DNA of 64,000 bases from Pelagerythrobacter marensis (GTDB lineage: Bacteria > Pseudomonadota > Alphaproteobacteria > Sphingomonadales > Sphingomonadaceae), in NCBI RefSeq assembly GCF_001028625.1, contig NZ_CP011805.1, forward strand, positions 2,775,001 through 2,839,000. The letters run 5' to 3'. Position numbers and translations under genes: made by a program. The stretch's first letter is position 1, and each line of letters begins with the position of its first letter. Below are positions 53,055 through 63,947 of this stretch, piece after piece. The notes beneath the pieces were generated by a model. That model was not told the DNA's origin. It worked only from the letters and a program-made list of their open reading frames with translations, and ran no database searches.

Positions 53055-56000
53055 ATGGGATTTCCCACGCCGACAGGTCTGTACGATCCGCGTAACGAAC
53101 ACGATTCGTGCGGCGTCGGTTTCGTCGCGCACATCAAGGGCGAAAAGACGCACGCAATCGTGGGGCAGGCGCTGGAAATTCTGGCGAACCTCGATCATCG
53201 CGGTGCCGTCGGCGCCGATCCGCTGCTCGGTGACGGTGCCGGCATTCTGCTGCAGGTGCCTGATCCGCTGATCCGCGAATGGGCCGAACAGGCCGGACAC
53301 GACCTGCCGCTCCCCGGCGACTACGCTGTCGCGCAGTGCTTCCTCCCGCAGGATGAGGCTGCGCGCGATTTCGTTGCCGAACAGCTCGAAAAATTCGTCG
53401 CCAAGGAAGGTCAGCGCCTCGTGGGCTGGCGGGACGTGCCGACGACGCTCGACGGCCTGGGCCGCGCTGTGATCGATTCGATGCCGGTCATGCGCCAATG
53501 CATCGTTGCGCGTGGTGACGACTGTGCCGATCAGGACGCGTTTGAGCGCAAGCTGATCGTGATCCGCAAGCAGACGCTCAACCCGCTTGGCAAATTGGCC
53601 AAAAAGCACGGAATGCCTGCGTTGACGCAGACTTATATCCCGAGCTTTTCGAGTCGGACGATCGTTTACAAGGGTCTGCTTCTCGCCAATCAGGTTGGCA
53701 GTTTTTACGACGATCTGCGCGATCCGCGCTGCGTTTCGGCGCTGGGTCTGGTGCACCAGCGGTTCAGCACCAACACTTTCCCCAGCTGGCGGCTCGCGCA
53801 CCCCTATCGCTTCATGGCCCACAATGGCGAGATCAACACCGTTCGCGGGAACGTGAACTGGATGGAAGCCCGCCGGCGGACGATGGAATCGGAACTGCTG
53901 GGCGTCGATCTCGACAAGATGTGGCCGCTCATTCCGCATGGCCAGTCGGATACCGCCTGTCTCGACAATGCGCTGGAACTGCTGCTGGCTGGCGGATACA
54001 GCCTCGCCCACGCGATGATGATGCTGATGCCGGAAGCGTGGGCGAAAAAACCCGCTGATGGATCCTGCCCGGCGCGCGTTCTACGAATATCACGCCGCTT
54101 TGATGGAACCGTGGGACGGGCCGGCGGCAGTGGCCTTCACCGATGGCCGCCAGATTGGCGCCACGCTCGATCGCAACGGGCTGAGGCCGGCGCGCTATTG
54201 CGTGACGAAGGACGATCTCGTCTGCCTTGCTTCGGAAAGCGGCGTCCTGCCGTTTGCGGAAGAAGATATCGTCCGCAAATGGCGGCTTCAGCCGGGCAAG
54301 ATGCTGCTGATCGATCTGGAGCAGGGGCGCATCGTCGAAGATGCCGAGCTCAAGGCCGAACTGGCTGCCGAACATCCTTACGAAACCTGGCTGGCGCGCA
54401 CGCAGTACAAGCTGGAAGATCTCGAAACGATCGAGCCGGAACTGGCGGCGATCCCCGATCACACGACTACCCTGCTCGAACGCCAGCAGGCCTTCGGCTA
54501 TACGCAGGAAGACATCTCGCGCTTCCTCGAACCGATGGCGCTCGCCGGCGACGATCCGATCGGCTCGATGGGGACCGACACGCCGCTTGCCGTTCTCAGC
54601 CAGCGGCCGCGGCTGCTGTACGATTATTTCAAGCAGAACTTCGCCCAGGTTACCAATCCGCCGATCGATCCGATCCGCGAAGAACTGGTGATGAGCCTGC
54701 TGTCGATGGTCGGCCCGCGGCCCAACCTGCTGGGGCGTGACGCCGGAACGCACAAGCGGCTCGAAGTCGGGCAACCGATCCTGACGAACGAGGATCTGGC
54801 CAAGATCCGCTCGGTCGAGGCCGCGCTCGACGGTGCCTTCCGCACCCATACGCTCGACATCACGTGGGATGCGGAGACCGGGGCCGATGGCCTTGAGATG
54901 GCGCTGAAGGAACTGTGTTGGGCGGCGACAGAAGCCGTGCTGCTCGATCACAATATCCTGATCCTGTCGGACCGCGCGCAGGGGCCGGATCGTATTCCTA
55001 TCCCGGCCTTGCTGGCCACGGCGGCCGTGCATCATCATCTCGTGCGGCAGGGCCTGCGGATGCAGACCGGGCTGGTCGTGGAAACCGGCGAAGCGCGTGA
55101 AGTGCATCACTATTGCGTGCTTGCAGGCTTCGGCGCGGAAGCGATCAATCCCTACGTTGCGTTCGAAACGATCGAGAACCTGCGGGCGGAACGCTTCCCC
55201 GAAATCCCGGCGGAAGACGCGCGGCGCAATTATATCAAGGCAGTCGGCAAGGGCATGCTGAAGGTCATGTCCAAGATGGGCATTTCGACCTATCAATCCT
55301 ACTGCGGGGCGCAGATCTTCGACGCCGTCGGCCTGTCGACCCCGTTCGTCGACAAGTATTTCACCGGCACCGCGACCACGATCGAAGGGATCGGCCTTAC
55401 CGAAGTGGCGGAAGAAGCAGTGCGCCGCCATGCGCTCGCCCACGGCGCGGACCCGCTTTATGCGGGAATGCTCGATGCAGGCGGGATCTACCAGTACCGG
55501 CTGCGCGGCGAGGACCACGTCTGGACCCCGGGCAGCGTTGCCAGCCTGCAGCACGCGGTGCGCGGGAACTCCCGCGAACGGTACGAAGATTTTGCGCGCG
55601 CGGTGAACGAACAGTCGGAACGTCTGCTGACGATCCGCGGCCTGATGAAACTGAAGCCGGCGAACACGCCCGTTCCGCTGGACGAGGTCGAACCGGCAAG
55701 CGAGATCGTCAAGCGGTTCAGCACCGGGGCGATGAGCTTCGGTTCGATCAGCCGTGAAGCGCATACCACGCTGGCGATCGCGATGAACCGCATCGGCGGC
55801 CGTTCGAACACCGGGGAAGGGGGCGAGGAACCCGATCGCTTCACCCCGATGGACAATGGCGATTCGATGCGCAGTCGGATCAAGCAGGTTGCCTCTGGCC
55901 GCTTCGGCGTGACGACCGAATACCTGGTCAATTCCGACGACATCCAGATCAAGATGGCGCAGGGCGCGAAGCCTGGCGAAGGTGGCCAGCTGCCCGGCCA

Positions 56001-57735
56001 CAAGGTCGACAAGACGATCGGCGCGGTGCGGCATTCGACCCCGGGCGTCGGGCTGATCAGTCCGCCGCCGCACCACGACATCTATTCGATCGAGGATCTC
56101 GCGCAGCTGATCCACGACCTGAAGAACGTGCAGCCGACGGCGCGCGTTTCGGTCAAGCTGGTCAGCGAAGTGGGCGTTGGGACGGTCGCGGCCGGCGTGT
56201 CCAAGTCCAAGGCGGATCACGTCACGATCTCCGGTTACGAAGGCGGCACCGGTGCCTCGCCGCTGACCAGCCTGACCCACGCGGGCAGCCCCTGGGAAAT
56301 CGGCCTCGCCGAAACCCAGCAGACGCTGCTCCTGAACGACTTGCGCAGCCGCATTGCGGTGCAGGTCGACGGCGGACTGCGCACGGGGCGCGATGTCGCC
56401 ATCGGCGCCCTGCTGGGTGCGGACGAGTTCGGTTTCGCTACCGCCCCGCTGATCGCCGCCGGCTGCATCATGATGCGCAAGTGCCATCTCAACACCTGCC
56501 CGGTGGGTGTCGCGACGCAGGACCCGGTTCTGCGCAAGCGCTTCACCGGTATGCCCGAGCATGTGATCAACTATTTCTTCTTCGTGGCCGAGGAAGTCCG
56601 GCAGATCATGGCCGAAATGGGCTTCCGCACGGTGGAGGAGATGATTGGCCGGGTCGACCGGATCGACACTCGCCGCGTGGAACGCCACTGGAAAGCGCAC
56701 GGGGTCGATCTGGGCCGTATCCTGCATCCGGTGCCTGCGCCCGAAGGCCGCATGCTCTATCATACCGAAACGCAGGATCACGGCCTGGGTGCAGCGATGG
56801 ATAACGAGCTGATCGCCGCCTGCCGCGATGCGATCGACAATGGGACGTCGATTCAGATCGATCGCGAGATCCGCAACGTGAACCGCACGGTGGGGGCAAT
56901 GCTGTCGGGCGAGATCGCCCGGCGCCACGGCCATGCCGGCCTCGGCCCGGAAACGATCCGCATCAACCTTACCGGCGTCGCCGGACAGAGCTTCGGCGCA
57001 TGGCTGGCGCACGGGGTCACGCTCGACCTGGTTGGCGATGCCAACGATTACGTAGGCAAGGGCCTTTCGGGCGGGCGCATCGTCGTGCGGCAGCCGGCCG
57101 GTGTCGCGCGCGATCCCGGTGAGAACATCATCGTCGGCAATACCGTGCTCTACGGTGCGATCTCGGGCGAAGCTTTCTTCGAAGGGGTGGCCGGCGAACG
57201 TTTTGCGGTCCGCAACTCGGGTGCCGTCGCCGTCGTCGAGGGTACGGGCGATCACGGCTGCGAATACATGACCGGGGGCGTCGTCTGCGTGCTCGGGCCG
57301 ACGGGGCGCAATTTCGCTGCGGGGATGAGTGGCGGCGTCGCCTACGTCTATGACGAATCGGGCGAATTCGCGCGCCTATGCAATCCGGCGCAGGTCGATT
57401 TGCTGCCGATCTCGGCTGAACCCGATGCGGAGAATGGCACCGGTCGGCCTCAGCAGCATCCGCGCTCGGTCGGCGACCTTGGCATGGGTGACATGCTGCG
57501 CCACGACGCGGAGCGGCTGCGCATACTGGTCGAGCGGCACAAGCTGCACACCGGCTCTGCCAGAGCGGCGGCGCTGCTGGATAACTGGGACGCGGCGCTC
57601 GCTCGCTTCGTCAAGGTCATGCCCCGCGATTATGCGCGCGCGCTCGCCCAGCTCGAGGCGGAACAGCTGGAGGAGGATCGCGATCCTTCAACCGGCGCGG
57701 ATGGACAGAAGACGGAAAGCGTGGCGGCGGAATGA
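53055..57735 (+). pseudogene. gltB: Glutamate synthase large subunit, one-base frameshift in a run of six A
   Basis: About 1559 residues if the extra base is removed. NADPH-GOGAT alpha chain: N-terminal Cys19 nucleophile (HDSCGVGF) after a short propeptide, GATase2 domain, central and FMN synthase domains, the [3Fe-4S] block CHLNTCPVG, and the GxGxG domain near the C-terminus. The reading frame changes at 54046-54051: the frame from 53055 passes EAWAKKP into junk, while the true continuation (KNPLMDPARRAFYEY) is in the +1 frame. Five A instead of six restores it. Read as drawn, two pieces result (53055-54740 and about 54058-57735). A sequencing error or phase-variable tract are the options. 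Confidence 0.88.
54046..54051 (+). other. A6 homopolymer at the gltB frameshift
   Basis: Six consecutive A followed by CCC. Removing one A joins the two frames without any gap or repeated residue, which pins the lesion to this tract. Confidence 0.85.
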
Positions 57736-57792
57736 CGCGCCTCGGCTTTCTTCGGGCGAATGCCCTCTATCGGATGAACTGGATTTAACGGC

Positions 57793-59229
57793 ATGGGCAA
57801 GGAAACCGGCTTCCTCGAATTCGATCGCGAAGATCGCACCGCTGCCGATCCGGGTGAACGGGTCGCGCATTACAACGAATTCGTGCACGCGCTGCCCGAA
57901 GGGAAGCTGCGCAACCAGGCCGCGCGGTGCATGAATTGCGGCATCCCCTATTGCCACACCGGCTGCCCGGTGAACAATCTGATCCCCGACTGGAATCATC
58001 TGGTCTACGAGGCGGACTGGAAGCGTGCGCTGGACATGCTTCATTCGACCAACAATTTCCCGGAATTCACCGGGCGCGTCTGCCCGGCCCCGTGCGAGGC
58101 CGCCTGCACGCTGAACATCACCGACCAGCCGGTGACGATCAAGTCGATCGAATGCGCGATCGTCGACCGCGGATGGAAGGAAGGCTGGATCAAGCCGCAG
58201 GTGCCCGCGCGGCGCACTGGCAAGTCGGTGGCGGTAATCGGCAGCGGGCCGGCCGGCCTTGCCTGCGCCCAGCAACTTGCCCGCGCCGGGCACGCCGTAA
58301 CCGTATTCGAGAAGTCGGATCGGATCGGCGGCCTGTTGCGTTACGGCATTCCTGACTTCAAGATGGAAAAGCATCTGATCAACCGCCGCGCGGTGCAGAT
58401 GGAGGCCGAAGGCGTCCAGTTCCGCACGAGCAGCGAGATCGGAGTGGAAGTGTCGTTCTCCGCGCTGCGTGAAAACTTCGATACGGTGGTTCTGGCCGGC
58501 GGGGCGGAAGAAGCGCGCACGCTCGATGTCCCTGGTGCCGAATTGCCTGGTGTGCGGATGGCGATGGAGTTTCTGACCCAGCAGAACAAGCGCAATGCCG
58601 GCGACGACGAAGTCCGCGCCGCGCCGCGCGGCACGCTGACCGCGACTGGCAAGCATGTGATCGTGATTGGCGGCGGCGATACCGGCAGCGACTGCGTCGG
58701 AACCAGCAACCGGCAGGGCGCGAAGAGCGTGACCCAGCTCGAAATCATGCCCCGCCCACCGGAGCGTGAGGACAAGGCCCTGACCTGGCCCGATTGGCCG
58801 CTGAAGCTGCGCACATCGTCGAGCCACGAGGAAGGTGCGGAGCGCGACTGGTCGGTGCTCGCACGCAGAGTGGTTGCTGAAGGCGGCGACGTGGTGGGCC
58901 TGGAATGCGTCCGCGTGGAGTGGCGCGACGGGAAGATGGAGCCTGTCGATGGCAGCACCTTCACGCTTCCGGCCGATCTGATCCTGCTGGCAATGGGTTT
59001 CACCGGCCCGCAACGTCGTGGACTGCTGGATCGCGCCGGGGTGGAACTGGACGCGCGGGGCAATGTGAAGGCGGACACGCAGGCGTACGCCACCAGCGAA
59101 GCCGGGGTCTTTTCCTGCGGCGATATGCGCCGGGGGCAAAGCCTGGTGGTCTGGGCGATCCGCGAAGGGCGCCAGTGCGCGCGAGCGGTGGACGAAGCCT
59201 TGATGGGTGCCAGCGAATTGCCGCGTTAA
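57793..59229 (+). CDS. gltD: Glutamate synthase small subunit
   Basis: 478 residues. NADPH-oxidising beta chain. N-terminal Fe-S cluster region with CMNCGIPYCHTGCPVNN and CPAPCEAACTLN, an FAD-binding GSGPAGL motif, the NADPH-binding GGGDTGSDC motif, and MGFTGPQ near the end. It starts 57 bases after gltB. Intact, which argues that the gltBD pair is, or was very recently, functional. Confidence 0.95.
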   Translation: MGKETGFLEFDREDRTAADPGERVAHYNEFVHALPEGKLRNQAARCMNCGIPYCHTGCPVNNLIPDWNHLVYEADWKRALDMLHSTNNFPEFTGRVCPAPCEAACTLNITDQPVTIKSIECAIVDRGWKEGWIKPQVPARRTGKSVAVIGSGPAGLACAQQLARAGHAVTVFEKSDRIGGLLRYGIPDFKMEKHLINRRAVQMEAEGVQFRTSSEIGVEVSFSALRENFDTVVLAGGAEEARTLDVPGAELPGVRMAMEFLTQQNKRNAGDDEVRAAPRGTLTATGKHVIVIGGGDTGSDCVGTSNRQGAKSVTQLEIMPRPPEREDKALTWPDWPLKLRTSSSHEEGAERDWSVLARRVVAEGGDVVGLECVRVEWRDGKMEPVDGSTFTLPADLILLAMGFTGPQRRGLLDRAGVELDARGNVKADTQAYATSEAGVFSCGDMRRGQSLVVWAIREGRQCARAVDEALMGASELPR

Positions 59230-59306
59230 GAGCGCAAAGTGCGGGTCAGTGCCGACAGGGCACAGGTGCAGTTACCGGCGTCTGGTGCGCCAGGCACCGG
59301 CGCTGG

Positions 59307-59378
59307 CGCCGGCTTTCACGCCGGCGAGATGCCAATTATCTCAGAGGAAAATGTGTCGGCGCGCGGCCTGGCCGCGCG
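59307..59378. terminator. Hairpin pair between gltD and rpoZ
   Basis: First hairpin: CGCCGGC (59307-59313) and GCCGGCG (59320-59326). Second: CGCGCGGCC (59360-59368) and GGCCGCGCG (59370-59378). Both are perfect and lie in the 162-base gap between the convergent genes. No T-run follows, so their role as terminators is likely but not shown. Confidence 0.5.
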
Positions 59379-59391
59379 ACCGTAACACAAC

Positions 59392-59736
59392 CTAGCCGTC
59401 GTAATCCGCACCGATCGAGGTCGAACGGGCAGGGGCCGATGCAGTGATCCGCAGCGCTTCCGCCGACTGGCTGAGCGAGCCGACTTCATCGGCCTCGTCC
59501 TCGTCGTCGGGAAGAATTTTCTGCAGGTTGAGCACCAGCGATTCGTTCAGATCCTTCGGGCGGATCGTCTGTTCGGCGATCTCGCGCAGGGCGACAACCG
59601 GGTTCTTGTCACGGTCACGGTCGACGCTCAGTTCGGCACCGCCAGAGATCTCACGCGCACGCTGCGCGGAAAGCAGGACGAGATCGAAACGGTTGGGAAC
59701 CTTGTCGACGCAATCTTCGACGGTAACGCGCGCCAT
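59392..59736 (-). CDS. rpoZ: RNA polymerase omega subunit
   Basis: 114 residues. Starts MARVTVEDCVDKVPNRFDLV and continues LLSAQRAREI; DKNPVVALREIAE follows. The C-terminal extension is acidic. Omega assists RNA polymerase assembly and is needed for (p)ppGpp response. The GGAG before the ATG at 59736 supports the start. Confidence 0.94.
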   Translation of the reverse strand: MARVTVEDCVDKVPNRFDLVLLSAQRAREISGGAELSVDRDRDKNPVVALREIAEQTIRPKDLNESLVLNLQKILPDDEDEADEVGSLSQSAEALRITASAPARSTSIGADYDG

Positions 59737-59843
59737 AGGGCACTCCGGTATCAAACAGGTTTACGGAAAGGGCGCGAGCTAGGCGTTCGGGGCGCAAGAG
59801 TCAAGGATTTGCGCGGCGAAGCGCGGCAGCCTACAGCGCAGCG

Positions 59844-61034
59844 ATGGCCGAAGCGGATCCAGGTTACAACAATGCGGATCGCGCCGGTTTCGTGGCCGCC
59901 GAACCGTTCGCGGCTGATGCCTGCGGCCAGTCGCTGACCTTCTACCCGGCCGGCCCCGCACGGCGCGACGCGCTGTTCGCGATGATCGAAGGCGCGCGAA
60001 CTTCGCTCAAGCTATGCTTCTACATCTATGCCGAAGATGGCATTGGAACCGCCCTGCGCGATGCGCTGGCCGCCGCTGCCGGTCGCGGTGTGGCGGTCAC
60101 ATTGGTGCTCGATTCCTTCGGTGCCGATGCCAGTGATGCCTTCTTCGCGCCTCTTCGCGCGGCGGGCGGGGCCATCCATCGGTTCAGTTCGCGATGGACC
60201 CATCGCTATCTGATTCGCAATCATCAGAAGATCGTGATCGCCGACGATCGCAGCGGGATGTTCGGCGGCTTCAATATCGCCGATTCCTATTTCGCCAGTC
60301 CGGCCGAAGATGGATGGAACGATCTTGCCGTCGCGATCGAGGGGCCCGCGGTTGCGGGACTGGTCGACTGGTTCGCTCGTCTCGCGGAATGGAGCGATCT
60401 CGACGATGGCACATTCCGCCGGATTCGCCGTGCAGTGAAGAGCTGGGACTGGTCCGACGGCGGGGCGCGCTGGCTCGTCGGCGGTCCGACGCGCGGCCTG
60501 TCGACCTGGGCGCGGCAGGTGAGCGAAGACCTGCTGGAAGCCAAACGGCTCGACATGCTGATGGCGTATTTCTCGCCGCCGCCACGTCTCCTTCGCCGGA
60601 TCGGCAGGATCGCATCGACGGGGGAGGCCCGGCTGGTGATGGCCGGGCGCAGCGACAACGGGGCCACGATCGGTGCTTCGCGCTCTCTCTACGATTATCT
60701 GCTGCGCAAACGCGCGCAGATCTGGGAATTCGACGCTTGCCGGCTGCATACCAAGCTGATCGTTCTGGACGATGTCGTCTATGTCGGCAGCGCCAACTTC
60801 GACATGCGCAGCCTCTATCTCAATCTGGAGCTGATGCTGCAGATCAGGGATGCGGCGCTGGCGCAGCGGATGCGGGCGTTCATCGCGCATCACAGCGCCG
60901 CTTCGCAGCGAATTACGCCCCAACTGCACAAATCGCGCGCAACGCTGTTCAACCGAGTGCGCTGGAATCTGGGCTGGTTGCTGGTTTCGGCGATCGATTA
61001 CACCGTGACCCGCCGGCTCAACCTCGGCCTCTGA
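59844..61034 (+). CDS. Phospholipase D-like protein, cardiolipin synthase type
   Basis: 396 residues with two HKD motifs: HQKIVIADD (His127, Lys129, Asp134) and HTKLIVLDD (His302, Lys304, Asp309), each followed by the GGFN/GSANFDMRS block. No N-terminal TM segments, so it resembles ClsB-like soluble members. The likely reaction is transphosphatidylation to make cardiolipin. It is divergent from rpoZ. Confidence 0.87.
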   Translation: MAEADPGYNNADRAGFVAAEPFAADACGQSLTFYPAGPARRDALFAMIEGARTSLKLCFYIYAEDGIGTALRDALAAAAGRGVAVTLVLDSFGADASDAFFAPLRAAGGAIHRFSSRWTHRYLIRNHQKIVIADDRSGMFGGFNIADSYFASPAEDGWNDLAVAIEGPAVAGLVDWFARLAEWSDLDDGTFRRIRRAVKSWDWSDGGARWLVGGPTRGLSTWARQVSEDLLEAKRLDMLMAYFSPPPRLLRRIGRIASTGEARLVMAGRSDNGATIGASRSLYDYLLRKRAQIWEFDACRLHTKLIVLDDVVYVGSANFDMRSLYLNLELMLQIRDAALAQRMRAFIAHHSAASQRITPQLHKSRATLFNRVRWNLGWLLVSAIDYTVTRRLNLGL

Positions 61035-61040
61035 CGCGGG

Positions 61041-62555
61041 TTAGTCGTACTCGCCCGTCCGCCGGTCTTCTTCCGCCAGGTCGGAGAAGCGCGTGATCCG
61101 CGGTTCGAACCGCAGACGGACTTTGCCGGTCGCACCGTGGCGCTGTTTGGCAACGATCAGTTCGGCCAGGCCAAACACCCGCTCCATTTCGCTCGCCCAG
61201 GCGGAGTGGGCTTCGTGCACTTTGGTATCGTCGCTCTCGACCGGACGCTTGGGCTCGCGCGCGGCGACGTAGTAGTCTTCGCGATAGATGAACCAGACCA
61301 TATCCGCGTCCTGCTCGATCGATCCCGATTCGCGCAGGTCGGAGAGCATCGGGCGCTTGTCGTCGCGCTGTTCGACCGCGCGGCTGAGCTGCGAGAGCGC
61401 AATCACCGGAAGGTCCAGTTCCTTGGCCAGCGTCTTCAGGCCGCGGCTGATTTCGGAGATCTCGTTGACCCGGTTGTCGTTTGCGCGGCCGCTGCCCTGC
61501 AGCAGCTGGAGGTAGTCGACGATGACCAGGCCGATGTCGTGCTTGCGCTTCAGCCGCCGCGCGCGGGTGCGCAAGGCGGCGATGGTCAGTGCGGGCGTAT
61601 CGTCGATGAACAGCGGCAGTTCGGCCAGTCGCTGGCTGGCGAAGCTGAGTTTCTGGAAATCGTCGCGGCTGATCTTGCCCATGCGCAGCGCTTCGGAACT
61701 GATGCCCGCCTGCTCCGCCAGAATACGGGTCGCCAGCTGATCGGCGCTCATTTCCAGGCTGAACAGCGCCACGCCGGAACCCACCGACTTCTCTTCGTCG
61801 ATCTCGTCGCGGCGGTCGCGCAGCAGACGGTCGGCACAGTTGAAGGCGATGTTGGTGGCGAGCGACGATTTGCCCATGCCCGGACGCCCGGCGAGGATGA
61901 TGAGGTCCGAGTTGTGCAGGCCGCCGCACTTGTCGTTGATGGAAGTGAACCCGGTCGTCTTGCCCGACACATGGCCGCCCGAATTGATCGCCAGTTCGAT
62001 CATGCTCAGCGCCTTGTTGGTCGCCATGCCGAACGTGGAAGCTTCGCTGGTCGCGGATGCGCCTTCGGCCACCTTGAACAGGTCGGCTTCGGCCTGCGCG
62101 ATGCGGTCCATCGGCGCAACGTCCTCGCTGGTGTCCAGCGCGCCCTCCACCAGGGTGCGGCCGACGCTGACCAGTTCGCGCAGCAGCGCGAGGTCGTAAA
62201 TCTGCTGGGCGAGTTCCCGCGGGGCCAGCAGGCCCTGACCATCCGCGGTCAATTGCGCGAGATAGGTGATCCCGCCCATTTCCTTCAGCGCTTCGTCCGC
62301 TTCGAAATAAGGTTTCAGCGTGACCGGGGTGACCACGGCGTTGCGGTCGAGCAGCGTCAGAACGCGTTCGTAGATGCGCTGATGCAGCGGTTCGAAAAAG
62401 TGTTCCGGCCGGACAGAGACCGGCAGTTCCTCGATCACACGGTTGTCGATCAGAACCGCGCCCAGGAAGGCTGCCTCGGCTTCGATATTAGCGGGCAACG
62501 CGCGGCCTTGCGCGGCTTCGGCTTCGGGGCGGGAGAGGAGGTCTTGTTCGGCCAT
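61041..62555 (-). CDS. dnaB: Replicative DNA helicase DnaB
   Basis: 504 residues. N-terminal primase-binding helical domain, then RecA-like ATPase with Walker A AGRPGMGKSS, GVALFSLEMS, IVDYLQLL (Walker B) and SQLSRAVEQRDDKRPMLSDLRESG. It unwinds DNA at the replication fork. Convergent with the phospholipase-like gene, six bases apart. Confidence 0.96.
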   Translation of the reverse strand: MAEQDLLSRPEAEAAQGRALPANIEAEAAFLGAVLIDNRVIEELPVSVRPEHFFEPLHQRIYERVLTLLDRNAVVTPVTLKPYFEADEALKEMGGITYLAQLTADGQGLLAPRELAQQIYDLALLRELVSVGRTLVEGALDTSEDVAPMDRIAQAEADLFKVAEGASATSEASTFGMATNKALSMIELAINSGGHVSGKTTGFTSINDKCGGLHNSDLIILAGRPGMGKSSLATNIAFNCADRLLRDRRDEIDEEKSVGSGVALFSLEMSADQLATRILAEQAGISSEALRMGKISRDDFQKLSFASQRLAELPLFIDDTPALTIAALRTRARRLKRKHDIGLVIVDYLQLLQGSGRANDNRVNEISEISRGLKTLAKELDLPVIALSQLSRAVEQRDDKRPMLSDLRESGSIEQDADMVWFIYREDYYVAAREPKRPVESDDTKVHEAHSAWASEMERVFGLAELIVAKQRHGATGKVRLRFEPRITRFSDLAEEDRRTGEYD

Positions 62556-62707
62556 CGGCGGCCTTGTGCGCAGGCCGGCGGCGCGAAGGCAATAGCTACA
62601 GCCGGCAGCGTGGCTGTGGATAGCGGGGAAAGTCGGCAGATGCTGCGAGGCCGACGATGGAAGGGGGCTTGCCCCATCCCCTTGGCATCTGCGAAAGCGG
62701 CAGGATA

Positions 62708-63202
62708 ATGTCCGGCACTGCTGACTCGTGGCGTATCGCCCATATCGCGCTCGATCAGGATACGATCCTGTGGCGCAACCCGGATGTGGAGCAGGAACGC
62801 AGGGTCGCGATCTATGACCTGATTGAGGAAAACACTTTCAAGCCGCTCCGCGCGGTGGAGAAAGGCCACACGGGCCCCTGGCGGTTGACGCTGTCGGTGC
62901 AGGACGGGCGGCTGGGCCTGGCGATCGCGACGATGGATGAAACGCCCGTGGAAACGCTGGTGCTTGGCCTGGCCCGCTTTCGCCGCCCGATCCGCGAGTA
63001 CTTTGCCATTTGCGACAGCTATTATCAGGCGATTCGCAAGGCGACCCCGGCAGAGATCGAGACGATCGACATGGCCCGGCGGGGGATTCACAACAATGCT
63101 GCCGAAATGCTGCTCGAGCGCCTGGAAGGAAAAGTCGAAACCGATTTCGCCACGGCGCGGCGGCTGTTCACGCTGATTTGCGTGCTCCATATCAAGGGGT
63201 AG
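62708..63202 (+). CDS. UPF0262 family protein
   Basis: 164 residues. Contains AIYDLIEENTF, RRPIREYFAICDSYYQAI and ARRLFTLICVLHIKG, which are the conserved blocks of this alphaproteobacterial family. Function unknown. Divergent from dnaB; start ATG at 62708 is the one nearest to the family N-terminus. Confidence 0.85.
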   Translation: MSGTADSWRIAHIALDQDTILWRNPDVEQERRVAIYDLIEENTFKPLRAVEKGHTGPWRLTLSVQDGRLGLAIATMDETPVETLVLGLARFRRPIREYFAICDSYYQAIRKATPAEIETIDMARRGIHNNAAEMLLERLEGKVETDFATARRLFTLICVLHIKG

Positions 63203-63212
63203 GGGGCAGCGC

Positions 63213-63926
63213 ATGGCACGCAGAAGAGGGGGCAGGCGGACGCGGACCGGTTGGCGGGCGCGGATACTGGCGGCACTGTTGCTGGTCGTATTGGCCGGCG
63301 GCATCTGGCTGCGGTGGGACCTGCGCCACTGGCAACCGGCGGAAAGCGCGTTTCCCGATCAGGGCGTAGAGATCGAGGCCGACGACGGCACCGTCAATTT
63401 CCGCACCTTGCGCGCCCTGGGCGCCAGCTTCGCCTACCTCGATGCTAGCGACGGGGCGCAGGGTCAGGACCGGGCGTTGAGCGACAATCTCGCCGCCGCG
63501 CGCGCCGCGGGGCTCCAGGTGGGGGCCGTCCATCGGTTCGATCCGTGCGCGATGGCCGATGGACAGTCGGCCAATTTCGTCACGATGGTGCCGCGCGATC
63601 CCTTGCTTCTTCCGCCGGCGATCGAACTGGCGCGTACAGCAGGGGACTGTGCCGAACGGGTGAGCGATGCAGCCGTCGAAAGCGAATTGATGACACTGAT
63701 CAACCAGATCGAGATGCATGCGGGCAAGCCCGTCATCCTCAAGATCGATCCGGGGTTCGAGGATCGCTATCACCTCGCCGGAATGCTGGATCGGAACCTC
63801 TGGCTGACCCGGACCCGCTTCGAACCCACTTACGCCGGCCGGCCCTGGCTGCTCTGGACCGCCAACACTGCCTTGCATACTCAGGCCAGCGACCAGCCGC
63901 TCCGCTGGGTCGTCGCGCGGCCCTAG
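63213..63926 (+). CDS. GH25-like protein with degraded catalytic site
   Basis: 237 residues. A basic N-terminus and one TM or signal segment (about 15-33) precede a GH25 (lysozyme) fold: ALGASFAYLDASDGAQGQD, AARAAGLQVGAVHRFDPC, NFVTMVPRDPLLLPPAIELA, and PWLLWTANT near the end. The first catalytic Asp (usual DVS) is Glu here (EIE) and the usual DLE at the end of the central strand reads IELA, so the catalytic Glu is missing. It begins 10 bases after the UPF0262 stop. Confidence 0.7.
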   Translation: MARRRGGRRTRTGWRARILAALLLVVLAGGIWLRWDLRHWQPAESAFPDQGVEIEADDGTVNFRTLRALGASFAYLDASDGAQGQDRALSDNLAAARAAGLQVGAVHRFDPCAMADGQSANFVTMVPRDPLLLPPAIELARTAGDCAERVSDAAVESELMTLINQIEMHAGKPVILKIDPGFEDRYHLAGMLDRNLWLTRTRFEPTYAGRPWLLWTANTALHTQASDQPLRWVVARP

Positions 63927-63947
63927 ATCGTGCGACAGAGGGATAAG

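Noticed and set aside
54046..54058. Programmed -1 frameshift signal in gltB
   Set aside because: The change needed is +1, so an A-rich -1 slippery site does not restore the frame, and gltB is not known to use recoding.
53929..57255. 1108-residue open frame on the minus strand
   Set aside because: It lies antisense to gltB, has Arg/His-rich composition typical of a shadow frame in GC-rich DNA, and no domain.
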